A program made the translations under genes and the position numbers. A model generated the notes under the pieces. That model worked only from the letters and a program-made list of their open reading frames with translations. It searched no databases and was not told where the DNA came from. From positions 1 to 64,000 of the forward strand of contig JAKUCV010005522.1 of the NCBI GenBank assembly GCA_028386065.3: DNA of 64,000 nucleotides. Direction: 5' to 3'. Shown piece after piece: positions 41,170 through 54,188 of the stretch (positions are counted from its first letter, which is position 1; each line of letters starts with the position of its first letter). This stretch comes from Turnera subulata. Taxonomy: Eukaryota > Streptophyta > Magnoliopsida > Malpighiales > Passifloraceae.

Positions 41170-41586
41170 TACTCCCTCCGCTTCTTTTTAATTTTCGTTC
41201 TAGCAATTGGTGTTTGTTTCAAATTAATTGACGTTTTATTATATCTAATGCATGTCAGATTTTTTTTTTTATATACCCCTAAGGATAGGACCTACTAGAT
41301 AGGATAGTTTTGATAGGTTAATAAAGTTATCTTAAATAAATAATTAATAAAAGAGTTAATTTGGTCTCTTTATCACAAGTTTTACTAGAATCAAAATTAA
41401 TGAGTAATTTCTTAATTTTTGTGCCACAACCTTAAACGTCAATGCCAGCGACCTCTTGGTCGGGTTGGCATCTAAGTCCTCCGGCCACGGAGGCCACCCG
41501 GGTTCAAATCTGGGTGTGGGGATTATTTAGTTTGGGATAAATTTAAGATTAGGAGTATTATTAGGTAATTTGAAATGGAGGGAGTA
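41170..41586. mobile_element. Stowaway-type MITE, 417 bp
   Basis: The left end TACTCCCTCCGCTTC and right end (GAAATGGAGGGAGTA) are inverted copies starting with the Stowaway consensus CTCCCTCC, with TA on both outer sides (41170-41171 and 41585-41586). There is no coding capacity. It is longer than a usual Stowaway (70-350 bp) because it contains the tRNA-like segment listed next. Confidence 0.8.
41448..41520 (+). repeat. tRNA-like SINE segment nested in the Stowaway MITE
   Basis: TGGTCGGGTTGGCA (41457-41470) resembles box A, and GGTTCAAATCT (41501-41511) box B, separated by GC-rich DNA with a CCTCCGGCC/ACGGAGG hairpin. GC content is far above that of the surrounding MITE. The full length and target duplication of the nested insertion are not clear. 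Confidence 0.5.
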
Positions 41587-42454
41587 AGTGAAGTAGAGGT
41601 ACTTTTAGCATGTTTGGCCGACCAGTATTGGATGAATACGTATAGGGATAAGTGTATAGCTGTAATGAGTAGTGTTCTGTGATCTGTTAACTAAGCTGAT
41701 CATATCAGATATGTGTACTATTCCTTGTACAACACAAACTATATGTTAATATAATGAGCAATATTGAGCACCTGTTAGGTGTGCCGTTTACCTCACAATT
41801 GTATTGCGCTTGTATTGTCTTTAACCAGAAACTAAAGCAGAAACACGTTATAAGTTATTACAACATATTCATCAGTGCACATGTCATATGTATCAAAATT
41901 TTAGAAAACATGAGTACCTACAGAAACTAACTAATTTTATCTAATTTAACACACACAGGAAGTTGTTGCGTTAGGCATGGATATGGTTGTATACTTTGTC
42001 CTAGCTTTTAACCCAATCAAAAGCTACATCCTTCCCTGAATCAGGGAAGGAATGGCAAGATACATAGAATATGACCTTTTCATTTCTTGCAGCGTTTACT
42101 TCCTCCGTCCATAAGCTGGCATCGAAAAACTCTGCATTGTAAAGGATAGATTCAGTTGGCAGTGAAACTGTTAAAAGAAAAAGATTACATGGAGCAGAAG
42201 AATAAATGGGAGGAAACACCACTTCCTACAGTATCTAATAAATATACAAATGCAATATTTATAAATTATTATCTATGAAATACCAAGGGAGCTGGTTTTG
42301 ATGGAAATGTTAGAAGAATAAAAGGAAACTGCGTTAATATGGAAATGTTCACTATACTGAAATTCTTGCAGTCATTCAATATTAACAAATAAGGGGAAGA
42401 AGAGACACATACTTGAAGAGTATCACTTCCTTCAGTTGTACCCTCAAGCAACAA

Positions 42455-45400
42455 TCATATGTTGGCCAGCTTTGTCAAATCCGACCTAGCAGAGGTTATA
42501 TGAACTTTCTGAAGGGGAAGATTATATTCTATATTCAGCTCTTCGAAAATTCTCTTCATAGCAATGACCAGCTCAGTCCTTCGCTTGTTTTTCTCTCCCC
42601 ACTCTTGGAAATTCATAGTATGATTAGGGTAGAGGGCCATATGTAACTCGTTCAGATTCTCAATTTCTTTCACCACAACATTGTGGTTAGCATGCCAATG
42701 CTGGGGATTATTTTCCAGATACCTAACCAACCGCAGGAAATTTGTGTAAAGAACAAACCATTACAAAAGAACAAGACAATGCAGTCTATATATACATATA
42801 TAATTGTTTGAGGAACCCATTCCTTCCTACCAGTTAGATCAAAATGCAAGCTGAAACATAAAGCTGACATATCAGAGTTTTCAAAAACAAGGCATTTGCC
42901 CTTTTTTCTTTGATAGGCCAAAAAAAAAAAAATACATTGAAAAATCCTTCATTCAAAAGGCCTTCTGACTAATACTTTACAAGGAGGAATTCTTCTAACG
43001 AAGCTATGCAATCTTTGGGAGGTAGATAGATGTTTAGAATGAGAGCCTTTTTGTAAAGTCAATCTTGATCGACAAGTCAATTTTCTGACTCTAGTACATC
43101 TGACAATTGTGAATATAATTCATGAAGTTTTTGGAACCTTGACTGTAAGCATAAAGGTAGGAACAAAATTGAGAATCACCGTGATTTTAGCTAATCATGA
43201 TTCCATATGATTTAGAAGCTAGAAGAAATGAACAACAATTGATAAAGTGAGCTTACTGCTTAATCTTTTCTCTCAGCAAAGCAATCTTCTCCACTGGTGT
43301 TGCAAAGCCAATTGAAAACTCCACAGTGTCACCCATATTTGGGCTTCTGTAGTAATTACTGATGGGCTTTGTAGCCAGAACAGAGTTTGGATAGTATACC
43401 TTCTCATTATTTAGCTTCAAGAAAACTGTTGTTAAGAGGTTCATTTCTTCCACCAACAACTGCCAAGTAAACGAAAATAGTCAAATCTATTGATGAATTC
43501 AATCACTCCTAGAAAAGAAAAACAGCAAAAGCAAATGTCGCACTTACAGGAACGCCATCAACTACACAACGATCGCCGACATCAAATGGATGCATCACAA
43601 ACACAAACACTATAGCTTCAAATAGTGTTTTGCAGGTATTCCCAAACATGAAAGCTGCCACCACTAGCTGTGAGGAGAGGAAGAGGAAAAATTTTGTACT
43701 TGCAATTTCCATCAGAAGAAGCCAGATAACAATGGTAATGACAACCAGGATGCCGGTCACAAGTTTGTTCAATTGTTTAACAGCTGTTTTAGTGTCAGTC
43801 AAAGCATGTGCAAGTGCTTTCCGTCCATTATAAACCTTCACCTGCAAAGGGCAATAAAATTGCTTCATGCCAAATTAGAAACACTGCAATGGCTCGCCCT
43901 CCAATCTCGAGCACAATCATTGCATCACATGTATCATATAGCAACTTCATGTTCATTGCATAACACTCAAAAGGCAGCATGTCTGATATCCTACAGCTCA
44001 TTTTGAAGAAAATATAAAAGCACAATTATTTTGCTGCAGTAGAAAACTTGTTCTTCATCTATGCTACCTATGCTTGTGGGAAACTGAGGGGCACAGATGA
44101 AAACATCAGTATGCATGCTGGATTCAGAAGTTAATGAAACTTTATGCTGGGATTAATTTGGAAAAAATATTTATCAAGTTCACAAGACTCCCATGCTTCC
44201 CTGTTTTGCATAGCCAACACCACATCATTTTCATATGTAGAGTTCCACTAACAATATGATAGATTAAATGACTCACCACCCAGTCTATTAGAGCTTTTCT
44301 CTCAATTCGTCCCGTCTCAAAGCCTTCAAACAAAGGAAAAACAAGATCCACCTCCTCCTTGATCATGAACCTTAAGAGGTCTTCTTCATCAATATACCTA
44401 TGCAGATAAAGATGGTGTTTTTAGGTGAAAATAAGACAAAAGAAACAATGTGATGAGACTAGTATAAGCAGCCATAACTAAGATTATCTCACTTGCAACC
44501 AGGCTGAGCAACGTTCCTAAAAATGCGATAAGCAGCAAGAGTAGCTTCCATCTCATTGGTAATCTCCTTATCAGTTTGTTCGGCCCCTTCATCATCAAAA
44601 CTTTCCAATGTATTGGAGATCGTAGATAGACCAGAATTTGTCACTGCATCAACCAAAACCTTCATTGTCCAAGCCGAAACCTTCCCTTGTTTCATTTTAT
44701 GAAGATTTGCAATATCGATCACTTTTGTCTCCTTTGGTCCTTTGCCTTTCCCCTTTTTGTTTACCCTGAAGCTCAACCGACCTGTGCTAGCTGATCTCCC
44801 AACTCTCTCAGCCTTCTCTATAAGCGGAGGCCCTGAAAGTGTTTGCAAAACATACTGATGGAAGACGGATTCTTGAATCCTATCGAAGAATGTATTCACA
44901 TGGAAATTAGATGCTAAAATCTTCAACAGCAAAGTCTTCACTAGCCACAAAAATGATCCAATGAGAAGTGACACAAGAGTCCAGGTAACATAATCTAGAA
45001 TTTTGTTCACTTTCTTAGATCGCCTAACTCCACGATTGAACAATAAGGACCAAGCAAGAAGAACCAAACCGATCCAAATAAACACCTGAACGCTCTTCTT
45101 CAGACCATGAACAAAATAAAGAACTTTCTTCTTAAGCAAAAAGTTGATCTCAATCAAGAAGACAACAAAATGCATGAACCAGTTAGTAACTAACATGCCA
45201 CTAAATATCACCATCACCATCACACACCACTTCCAAACTTCTAGGCCCCAAATTATATGCTTCTTCAGACTTTCAACTACCAAGCTCGCTATCAAGCACC
45301 CCAAAATGCAGAAGAATATAATCAACTCGACCAGAACCAGAGGGCTTATTCTGCTACGCTTCTTTTTGCTTGCTTCAATTTTGGCAAAAATCTCGGTCTC

Positions 45401-45937
45401 ATCCTCCTCATCAGCTGGTCCTCCAGGAGATGCCATCAACGGTGTCTTAGGAGTTATATTGGCGGCAGACTTGTTGTTAGGTGAACCCCTATTTAATGAA
45501 TTCCTCAAAGGGGAGCTAACAGCAACACCTTGCACGTTTAAATTATTCTCTTCCAGTAAGCTAGCATCAGCAGGTGGTGGCGGCTCCCCAAATCTTGATT
45601 TTGGTTTCGAATATACCGACCGTGTAAGTGATCTTTTCCTGAGAAGGTTTTCATTGGAAGGCCTAGGAGGCCTACCAGCACTGTGGGGAGTCCTTGGAAG
45701 CTCGGGTGAAGGGCAGCTCAAAGGAGCTGATTTGGGAACAACAGCGGTGGCTGATTCTTTAAAGGGTGAATTTGGCTCGCTCGTTCCACGAACAAAAGGT
45801 TCTCTGTCCATTGAAACAGACCCTCTGGGGGTTTCTTCATTTGAGGAGATTGGTATTACCACTTCTGCTCCATTGGCTCCTCTCTTATCTGTCATGCTTA
45901 TTTCACTGTGTTTCTGAACTTTTTCTCTACCTTCCAT
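42455..45937 (-). CDS. Mechanosensitive channel of the MscS-like family (MSL10 type)
   Basis: Five exons on the minus strand, 45937-44493, 44397-44277, 43841-43548, 43459-43257 and 42722-42455, encode 776 residues. The N-terminal 190 residues are soluble, rich in Ser and Pro with SP sites. Four membrane helices follow at about 198-221, 237-262, 283-300 and 314-341, then a cytosolic loop, helix 5 near 549-570 and the pore helix near 575-600. The MscS domain shows MHPFDVGDRCVVDGVP and VEEMNLLTTVF. This is the six-helix plasma-membrane class of MSL4-10. MSL10 is a stretch-gated, anion-preferring channel linked to hypo-osmotic stress and wound signalling. MSL9 and MSL10 cannot be told apart here. 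The start MEGREKVQKH follows an in-frame leader without a better ATG. Confidence 0.92.
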
Positions 45938-46876
45938 CTATCACTCAAAACCCTTCAAAACCAAAAGCAGCAATGGCGACTGTTGCATAAATAGATACTA
46001 ATTAAACCCAAAAGATTCCAACTTTGAGACAGTAACCACAAAAGGAAACAACGAAAACTTTTAGCAACAAATTAAAAGCGAAGATTAAAGGTGTAGAACC
46101 AAAAAAGAAAACAAGAAAGCCAAACATCGAACGAAAACCTTAACTCTCCTTCAAAAGTTGTCCCCTTCATTAAAATCAACCCAACCCCCATACGTGAAAC
46201 AAAACAGCTTTCGCGCCAAAGACAGCAAAGTAAAACAATGCTTCTACACAAAAGCCAAAGCAGCCCTTACCCGTAAAAAGTTGCAGCCTTGTCTGGAAAA
46301 CCAATACTGCAATGCATACACACACACACAGTGGTGGCCACGAAGAGAAAACCGCCAGGGTAATATGAAGGAAAATGATAGTTGATTCGGGCGGGGAAAG
46401 GAGACACTGGAGAAGCGGCCAAATGAGACTTGAAAAAGAACCACAGTACAGTACTAAAACAGGAAAACAAAGGGTAGTTATCAGTTAAGGGGACAAATAG
46501 AGAGATTGGGAGTGACACATTAATGAAGATTTGTTGTTTAGTTAGTGGGTAACAACAGGAATACTTCGGTAATGAAAGTTGTTAAAAAAAGGAAGCTGAG
46601 AAGGTTTAGCAAGCCAAATGAGACTGAAGTCATAGCAAAAAGACGGGAGTTTCTTTGTTTTGAGGTTGATCTTGAAAAATAGTGGGATTCTGTTGATCAA
46701 CAGCTAAGCACCTGCAATTTTAGTGTTAAGAAGCACGACTTTCTATGAAAATAAAAAGAACAACTAAAGTGAAACTAAGCCGGTGACGTTTCCAGCTGCA
46801 CACACACCTTACCATTACTTCAACGTTTTTAGGCTGATAAGTCATTAATTTATACCGGATAGTACTGATAATAAAT

Positions 46877-46926
46877 TTAGGCCTGGAAAACTTCGACCAA
46901 AAAAAAAAAAATTAGGCCTGGAAAAC
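46877..46926 (+). repeat. Micro-retroposon, 20-bp insert, 15-bp duplication
   Basis: TTAGGCCTGGAAAAC at 46877-46891 and 46912-46926 flanks TTCGACC and thirteen A. Confidence 0.75.
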
Positions 46927-47285
46927 GACGTGCATTCAATTCACCAGCTGAAAGTCCCTTTTTTTTTTAATTACATTTCTCAATGTTATCTATTGTTCAA
47001 TCCACAGATTATTCCCACAAATTATATTTGGAAACTAGCTACTAGGACAGAGATTGGCTTTTTATTAGAAAAACTGGTATTATGCACTTTATTCACGCAG
47101 CAAACAACACAGGAGAATACCCCATCTGAAAGTCTCTTCATCCTTCTTCAATATTTCATGGTTTCTCAGACCAAAAAATATATATTTCGTGGGTTCCCAG
47201 CAGCAATAATAAAAAGGGTTTGGCTTTTTGAGTGTTCATATTAGAAGTTTAGCACTTACGTATGACTATGACACGTGGCCTGAAC

Positions 47286-47328
47286 TAATTGAAGACATTT
47301 TTTTTTTTTTTATAATTGAAGACATTTT
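47286..47328 (-). repeat. Micro-retroposon, 11-bp insert, 16-bp duplication
   Basis: TAATTGAAGACATTTT at 47286-47301 and 47313-47328 flanks ten T and an A. The insert is practically tail only. On the minus strand the duplication starts AAAA. Confidence 0.7.
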
Positions 47329-47687
47329 GGGTGTGGTTGGTTATGGTTGGTTCTGGAGTTGAAAAGAGAAAATAGTCCATTTCAATGGTGAGCTATGAAT
47401 TGAATTTAGGGAGGGAGTGGAAGAAGATCTTTCTGCGGTTGAAAAATATCTATGGCCCCAATACATAAAAGTTCTGGACGTAATTCACAATTTCACATTG
47501 CAAACACCCTTTTGTCCCAAGAATGGTGTGCCACTGCCACTCCTCCAACCACTGTAATTTGTGGGTTTTGTTATTCACAAAAGCAATATTAATTATAATA
47601 GGTATGCTTCATGAAGAATTAATTAAAATAAGTCTTAGTATAAGAATATATTCTTCTCTATCAAATACTGGTACATACTAATATGAA

Positions 47688-47735
47688 TTATTGCCCAATC
47701 ATTTTTTTTTTTGTCGAAACTTATTCCCCAATCAT
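47688..47735 (-). repeat. Micro-retroposon, 18-bp insert, 15-bp duplication
   Basis: TTATTGCCCAATCAT at 47688-47702 recurs with one change at 47721-47735. The insert is TTTTTTTTTTGTCGAAAC (minus strand GTTTCGAC plus A-tail). Confidence 0.68.
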
Positions 47736-48667
47736 GAAGAACAGCAATTAATTAATAAATGCAATCTTTCGGCAAGATTTATCCTTTACTTGAACTGGAC
47801 TCTCGTGGTCCATTAACAAACATTTAATTCTTAACGGATTTGCCAGAGAAAGCTATCATCAGAATCCCATCAATTTTAATTTCAGGGGATGAAATTAGAC
47901 AACCTCAAAGTTGGTGTGGTGTGGTTACAATAACACAGGCCAAGATGTGTCCTATCGTCATCAATCCACTTAAGAGTGGACGATAGTGATATTGCTAAAA
48001 TCAGCAAGCAGCACTTTCCAACTAAACGACACCCACAAAATGCTAAATTAAGGTAAAGATGTTGAGAATGACTTGCTAAAGTCTAAAGTTTACCAAATTT
48101 AATACTAGCATTATTTTGTAGGCCATGATGCGAAAGATGATGATTGCCACCTTGGGGATATATCCTCTGATTATGAAGGAAGGAAAGATTACATTAAAGG
48201 AAAAGAAAAAAAAAAATGAATGAAAGGTGTGTTGCTTGTTCAAAAAAAAATTATGGAAGGTGGATAATCTTTCCTTTTTAAACTGAATGGTCTGGATTAT
48301 TGACAACGAGCTTTTATTGAATATCTCCGTGCATTTTCTGCCACCTGATTGAGTGCATGCTTTACACAGTTACACTCCAGCAGTAACCCATCAATCAGCC
48401 ATCGGTATTCAATGCTGCAAATTTGTGTACATGTTGACGAAGGGTCAATATTAATGAGCAACAATGATTCATTTTTTGTCACTTTGTTGACTTGTTGCTT
48501 TCACTTTTACTGTAGTCGTGGCAAATTATATGAGAGGGAAATGTGGTAGCTGAACAAACGACAATCGATATAATTATGAAAGTTTCTATAAATTAATCAA
48601 TGTTCTAAATAAAAACCAAAATTGCACCAAGATGGCCCAATATCAATCAAATAAGAAACTTGTTCCT

Positions 48668-51117
48668 CTAAACACTGTCTATCATCTCCTGCTGAATTTT
48701 TCTGAGACTAGTAGTGATTGTGGCAAAGGTTGGTCGAAGAGATGGATCTTGATCCCATGCAAGGCATATTAGATTGATGAGTTCCCCGAGTTGGTCATTC
48801 CCATCATCAACTGGAAGCATAGGCCTCAAATTCCCCTCTGCCACTTCCATGCCGATCTAAAATTTTCAGAAATTGAAAAAAAAAAAACAGCAAAACCCCA
48901 TTTCAGCAATTTTGCAGATGTACCCTAATCATTCTTTTTTCATAAAAATAAATAATTTGTAGTGTTTGTGTGGGAGTATCACTGTTGCACCAACTCAAAC
49001 CAAGATCATGAGTTGAGAATTTTTGAGAATTACCTGGCTGGGACCGTAATCTGTTTCAGAGTATGGGTGAGCACCAGTAATCAGCTCGTTTAGGATGATA
49101 CCAAAACTGTATACGTCGCATTTTTCATTGTAAGGCTCACATCGAATCACCTCAGGCGCCATATAGACATAAGTTCCTGAAATTTTGACCAACAAAAAAA
49201 AGGGCTGTAACAATTTTTAGCTAACTAATCATAATTCATCATTCAATTCTTAAAAACTAACAAAATATAACGCTAACACTTTCAGTAATTCTTCCTGCTG
49301 ATAAAAAAAGAAAAGAAACTTTCATTTTGCAGACGATTGCATAAAACTGCCAAGACCCATTAATATTGGCAACGTCAAAGTAGGTATGGTGGCATTAATT
49401 ACTACTGAAGATATCAGGCTCTGACCTGTTTCACCCGTAAGTGCTTTTTCTTCCTCGTCCAAGAACCTAGCATGACCGAAATCAGCTACCCTTATATGAT
49501 TGCAATCGTCTAAAAATATGTTGCTTGGCTTCAGGTCACGGTGAATGACTTTTGGCCTTTGTTCATGGAGGTATTGCATGGCTTGAGCAATCTCCATTGC
49601 CATTTCAATCCTATTCTTAAATGGAGGGAGTGGAACCGACCTCTCTTTTTGCCTACTACCGGGGCCATGCAACCACTCCTTCAATGTCATGCCCAATATT
49701 TCTGTCACCACCCAAGCATGGTTAGGCGGATTAATGCATGCACCCATTAGTTGCAGCACGAATCTATGGCGCTGCCTAGACAATGTGTCTAGCTCTTGAG
49801 CAAAAAATGCCTCCCCGCTCTCATTTGTGTTGAAGAAATCCGGATTAATGCACTTCACTGCTACATCAAGCCCTCGCCAAATTGCTCTATAAATCTCTGC
49901 AGTACTTCCTTGTCCTATTTTCTCTAACAACTCGATCTGTGGATATTGTCAAATGAAATTACATAATTGCATTAGTGATTCATCAGGTCCATTTTCTGTG
50001 ACTAATAGTGTAGTAAAAATGTTTGAATGTGGGTTAATTAATTACCTCGTGATGCTCAATGTACCATCCATTCATCTTGGCTTTATTAGTGATGACTGCA
50101 AGATCTGAACTTTGGTGTGCCGGGATGGGCAACTGAGGACTACTAGCATTCATGGAGGGAAGTGGGTTTCCTTGTTGGTCATCTCTGTTCTTTATTATAA
50201 GGTCCAAGAAGCCATTGTCTTGTGCGACTTGAAGACAGTATTTTAGATAGTCTTGAGTTCTCTCCATCCTCTTTCTATACATGATCCGTAGCTCCTTCTG
50301 CTTTACTACTTCTCTTTCCAGGTCATCCACCTGCGAAATACACAAAAGTGAAGTTGTCACCTAAATTTGTACGCCAGAAAATGACCTCCCAAATCCCAAT
50401 ATTGAAGAAATTGCATGGTTTAGTGTGTGTGTATCGAGTGACGAACGGGGCAAAATCTTGCACAGTATTTCAGGCTGGGCTCACAAGGCCCTAATAGTGG
50501 GCATGCTCCAGTTTGGGCCAATCCAACGGTAGAACTGATCCATTTGAATAATGTAATAAAAGTGATAGGAAACTATGTGGGCGGAATGGTGAGAAATGGC
50601 CCAACTGTTAGTGGAGGATTGCTTTTGTGGTCCGTGTGATAGGGCCAATACAACTATTAACCTCACCTGCTTGTGTAAATTGTTAACAACAACACAATTC
50701 TGCAAAACTACAGAGTTGAACCCCAAATGTTGGCAATTGGCATCCCCCCAAACTGGACTCGGTTCTAAAATTTGACCTAGACCTTGGAATTTGGAAACTA
50801 TATTTAAATTTGCAGAGTCAACAATAAATCCATATATATACATATGTATATATATTTAGAATTGTGGTCTAATATATGAGTACCTGCTGCCCAAGTTTGG
50901 ATGCAGGCTCGTTCTGGTTTGAGGAGACAGTAGAACCCGCAGAGATGCAGTCACTAAATGCCCCACAAAATCCAATTGACTTGCCCTTTTTGGTTCTGGT
51001 AGTGGTGGTAACTGGCGTCCCTAGCTTAATTACAGGGGATCTCCCTATCGGCGACTGGCTAGGACTGATCAGTGGATCAGTAGCCTTCTTCTGTTGGCTG
51101 TTACCTGCACCGATCAT
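48668..51117 (-). CDS. Raf-like protein kinase with coiled-coil N terminus
   Basis: Five exons on the minus strand, 51117-50884, 50330-50046, 49936-49426, 49176-49034 and 48856-48668, give 453 residues. The N-terminal 78 residues are Ser/Thr-rich and probably disordered. A short coiled coil follows ([24 protein letters not shown], about 79-102). The kinase domain spans about 174-450: G181-x-G183, catalytic K201 in VAVK, HRD at 305-307 (IHRDLKPSN), DFG at 325-327, then MAPEV and [15 protein letters not shown]. All catalytic residues are present, so it should be active. DLKPSN and DVYSFG fit the plant Raf-like MAPKKK group. Substrate and pathway are unknown. The 1-2 intron is 553 nt. Confidence 0.85.
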
Positions 51118-52703
51118 GATGTGTGTTTTTTGCCGCTGATTTCTTCTTCTTTTTTTTCTTATCGTTAATTTGGGTACTTAACTAACCATGCAAAGAGAGG
51201 GAAAAACTTTGCATACTTATATATATTGTTGCTTGAAATCGGCTAAGGAGTCCCTGTTATCCATGCCTTGCAAACGACAAAATTTTGACGGACTTCGTGA
51301 TGAACCAGATAAAGAAATCACTATCCAGTTACGAGCCATTGCATTTACTGGAAGTAGCACTATAAAATTAATTATGCTGCTAACTATGTCCCTTTCCCTA
51401 GTAATATGGTTGTAAACCTCGGTAGATTCGAGCCTGCCGAATTTTAATTTGTCTTTAAGTTTTATGTTGCTTTGCATATATGCGCACTCTTCAGGATAGA
51501 CATGAGAATCTCTATGATTATATACTAAATAGTTCTAAAAAGATATAGTATATGTTAAAACGTTCTTGAAGGAGAACGGTGAAGTTGACAATTGTCATAA
51601 TTTTTTTGAGCAAGGGCTAAGTGTATTAATTATGAGCTTGCTTTGCAGTCCAACAAGAAAAAAAATATATACAGAGTTCGTTCTGGCTAAAATTTCATCT
51701 CCCAATGATATATATACGGGTCGGCTTCATAACTTCTTCGGCCGGTCCACGGATTAATTGCCTCCCCAACTGTTCCAATATTTTTTCAAAAAATATATAT
51801 ATAATATATGCATGTCTATATTCAAAGTTAATTCCAAACAAATATATATACAAACTTATTGGAATTCAGATTTCTCATTGCTCAAAACGACGGAAAGTCA
51901 CATGAGTTCGCTTCTGTATTAGATATCTAGGAGAATAGTTTTAACATTGTATGAAATTTCTTAAAGCAGAGGCAACAACTGGGAGTAAATTAAACTAGGA
52001 ACAAACTCCTGCCTGTCCCTTACCAGTCTCCTCTTGCTTTTTCTTCAAAACGCAGAGCAAAGAAAAAAAAAAGGGAAAAAAATCAGCTACGGATGGATCT
52101 AAAACTCAAAAAGATCAAGATCATTAATTAGCAACTTGGAAAAGGAGTTGTAATTAACTAAGTATGATCATTTTCTCTCCGACTAAACTTCTAATTAAGC
52201 CTCCTGATGATGTTGCCTCCTGGGTATTGATTACAGATCAGAAGGGGTTGGTGCAATAGGAAATTTTTGGTAGTGAAGATGGATGTTGTAATGTTTAATT
52301 TGACAGGTTATAATTTGCAGGTATTCTTCTGTCATTTCAAATTTAGTAGCGATTCAAGTGGTATACGACAACAAAATTGCGAAGCAGTTCAAGGATGTGA
52401 ATAGGTTGGGTCATATCATATCCCATTTAAGTACTACCATTATTATTGTTTTAAGTTCATATCATCATTATTCCATTCATCTTCAGCTAATGATTTTGTA
52501 TATCAATATATGCCAGCCACATTCCAATAACCTTATCCCAATAGTGGTTGTTTGGTACCACTATAATTTATCTAATAACTAAAATTCGATTACAAAATTA
52601 AACTAAAAATTCAACAACTAAACGATGCATAAGATCTAAAAATGCATCTGCTGTAATGTTAGGCTTCACAACTCATACAATGTCAATATAACATCACTTC
52701 AAT

Positions 52704-52737
52704 AAATGTTAAAATACCGTTCAAAAAAAATGTTAAA
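52704..52737 (+). repeat. Micro-retroposon, 14-bp insert, 10-bp duplication
   Basis: AAATGTTAAA at 52704-52713 and 52728-52737 flanks ATACCGTTCAAAAA. The A-tail merges with the A's of the second repeat. Confidence 0.5.
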
Positions 52738-53170
52738 TAAATTACAATGATGAAAGAAAGTAACCTGCCACGATTTTGGCTAGTGTTTGATGTGTTTACT
52801 GTGAAGACTTTATTTATTGCATGTACAAAGAAAGAAATTCTGATATTTTAAAATTGATATCCAAATTTTTTTACAGTTTAATGCTAATAAGATATCAGGA
52901 TCAACTTCATAATATTAATCTACCAATGTTCCAAGTTTCCAGTACTCTTATATCAGTTCTCCATCCCAATTAATTAGTAGCAATTGTCATACAAACAAAT
53001 AGTAGCCGATAACGGATATAGTTATTAAGACGGGTATCTATATGGCACTGTTATCTCTTAAGTTTTGTGGGGCAATGCAATGCCTGTGGTATTTATGTTT
53101 TCTCTTTTTTGTGGCAAGATTCTTGCATTATCTTTTCTTTTGAGTTTTGAACTCATTCTTGCATTATCAA

Positions 53171-53213
53171 AACTTCAACGTCTAGATTCTCAAAAAAAAA
53201 ACATCAACGTCTA
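53171..53213 (+). repeat. Micro-retroposon, 15-bp insert, 14-bp duplication
   Basis: AACTTCAACGTCTA at 53171-53184 recurs with one change at 53200-53213 around GATTCTC plus eight A. Confidence 0.65.
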
Positions 53214-54188
53214 TCCCTCACTTTGGAGAAAAAGAAAAGCTGCAAACGATCTCACGGGAACGGACCTCGGGATCGCAAGTTACAATAGCTTTTTGACTTT
53301 GTCCTCTACCTGCAAAGCAAAAGCTCAAACCAAGGGACCATCTCTTCAACTTCTGTGTCATGCCAACGTAATCATCTCTCTATATGCTAGCTCCTTTTTT
53401 TTACTGGTTTTGTAGAATTTGGAAGGAAAAATATGAAAGGAGTGAATCAATATAACCATATTAAGTTTACACAAATGAGGAATTGGTCCAAATGTGTTTT
53501 TTTTATGCCTTAGTTGTGTTTAAGTAAATATATCGGATCTCAGTCTTTGCATATGAAAAAAAATCTTCATTATGAGACTTTTCTACAATAATCTAGTGAA
53601 TGATTCAGATCGGGTTTGGATTAGTCAAACAACACAAAAAAATCTTGCAAAGCCAGCACTAGAAAATTGGTGTAAGTGTAACTATGTTGGACAGTGGCAG
53701 TATATAGAGCCCAGAACTCAAATTAGTACACTGAAAAGCCCGGTTCAAACCTTAACACAAGAGCTCTTAAAAAATAATTAATGACATTTCTTAAAAAGTT
53801 ACTAATTGTCATCCATTCAGTTCCACTCAAGAGAAAAATAATACCCACTTTCGTCTTTTATAAGTTCACAAAACCTATACCTATGATTGTCTACCCTTTC
53901 TTAAGCATAAACAAAACAGTCCCTAGCTAGTGATTAGACTAAGCTTTCCCATTCCACAACAAGAGGGATTTTCTAACAATTCAATCATGGGTAAACAGGA
54001 GAGAATATGCTGATTGTGATTGAAAAATTTAAAACTTATAATGAAAAATTGGACATCTAGGGAGGAAGTGATCGATGGTCAACTACTAGGCCGTTAGCTT
54101 TGTCTCTTCGAGCTGCATGCTAAGCCCTCTTCACGCCCACAAGCATTATTCTTCTCATCATTGCTGCCAACTTCCCCACCTCACCTAC

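Larger units (their letters stand above)
45938..48667. other. Intergenic region between the MSL gene and the kinase
   Basis: This holds the promoter and leader of the MSL gene and the 3' region of the kinase gene. No coding sequence recognised. Three micro-insertions lie at 46877, 47286 and 47688. Confidence 0.55.
51118..54188. other. Intergenic region upstream of the kinase gene
   Basis: AT-rich, without a recognisable gene. It includes the kinase promoter near 51.1-51.5 kb and two micro-insertions (52704 and 53171). The 116-codon frame at 53065-53415 has no known motif and runs through an A tract that belongs to one of these insertions, so it is judged non-coding. Confidence 0.55.

Noticed and set aside
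45144..45917. 257-codon frame on the plus strand
   Set aside because: It is the antisense of MSL exon 1. No domain is seen, and the codon pattern is explained by the real gene on the minus strand.
48864..48910. TTTCAG(A/C)AATT duplication with an A tract
   Set aside because: The A tract is not against a repeat in the right orientation for a tail; left out.
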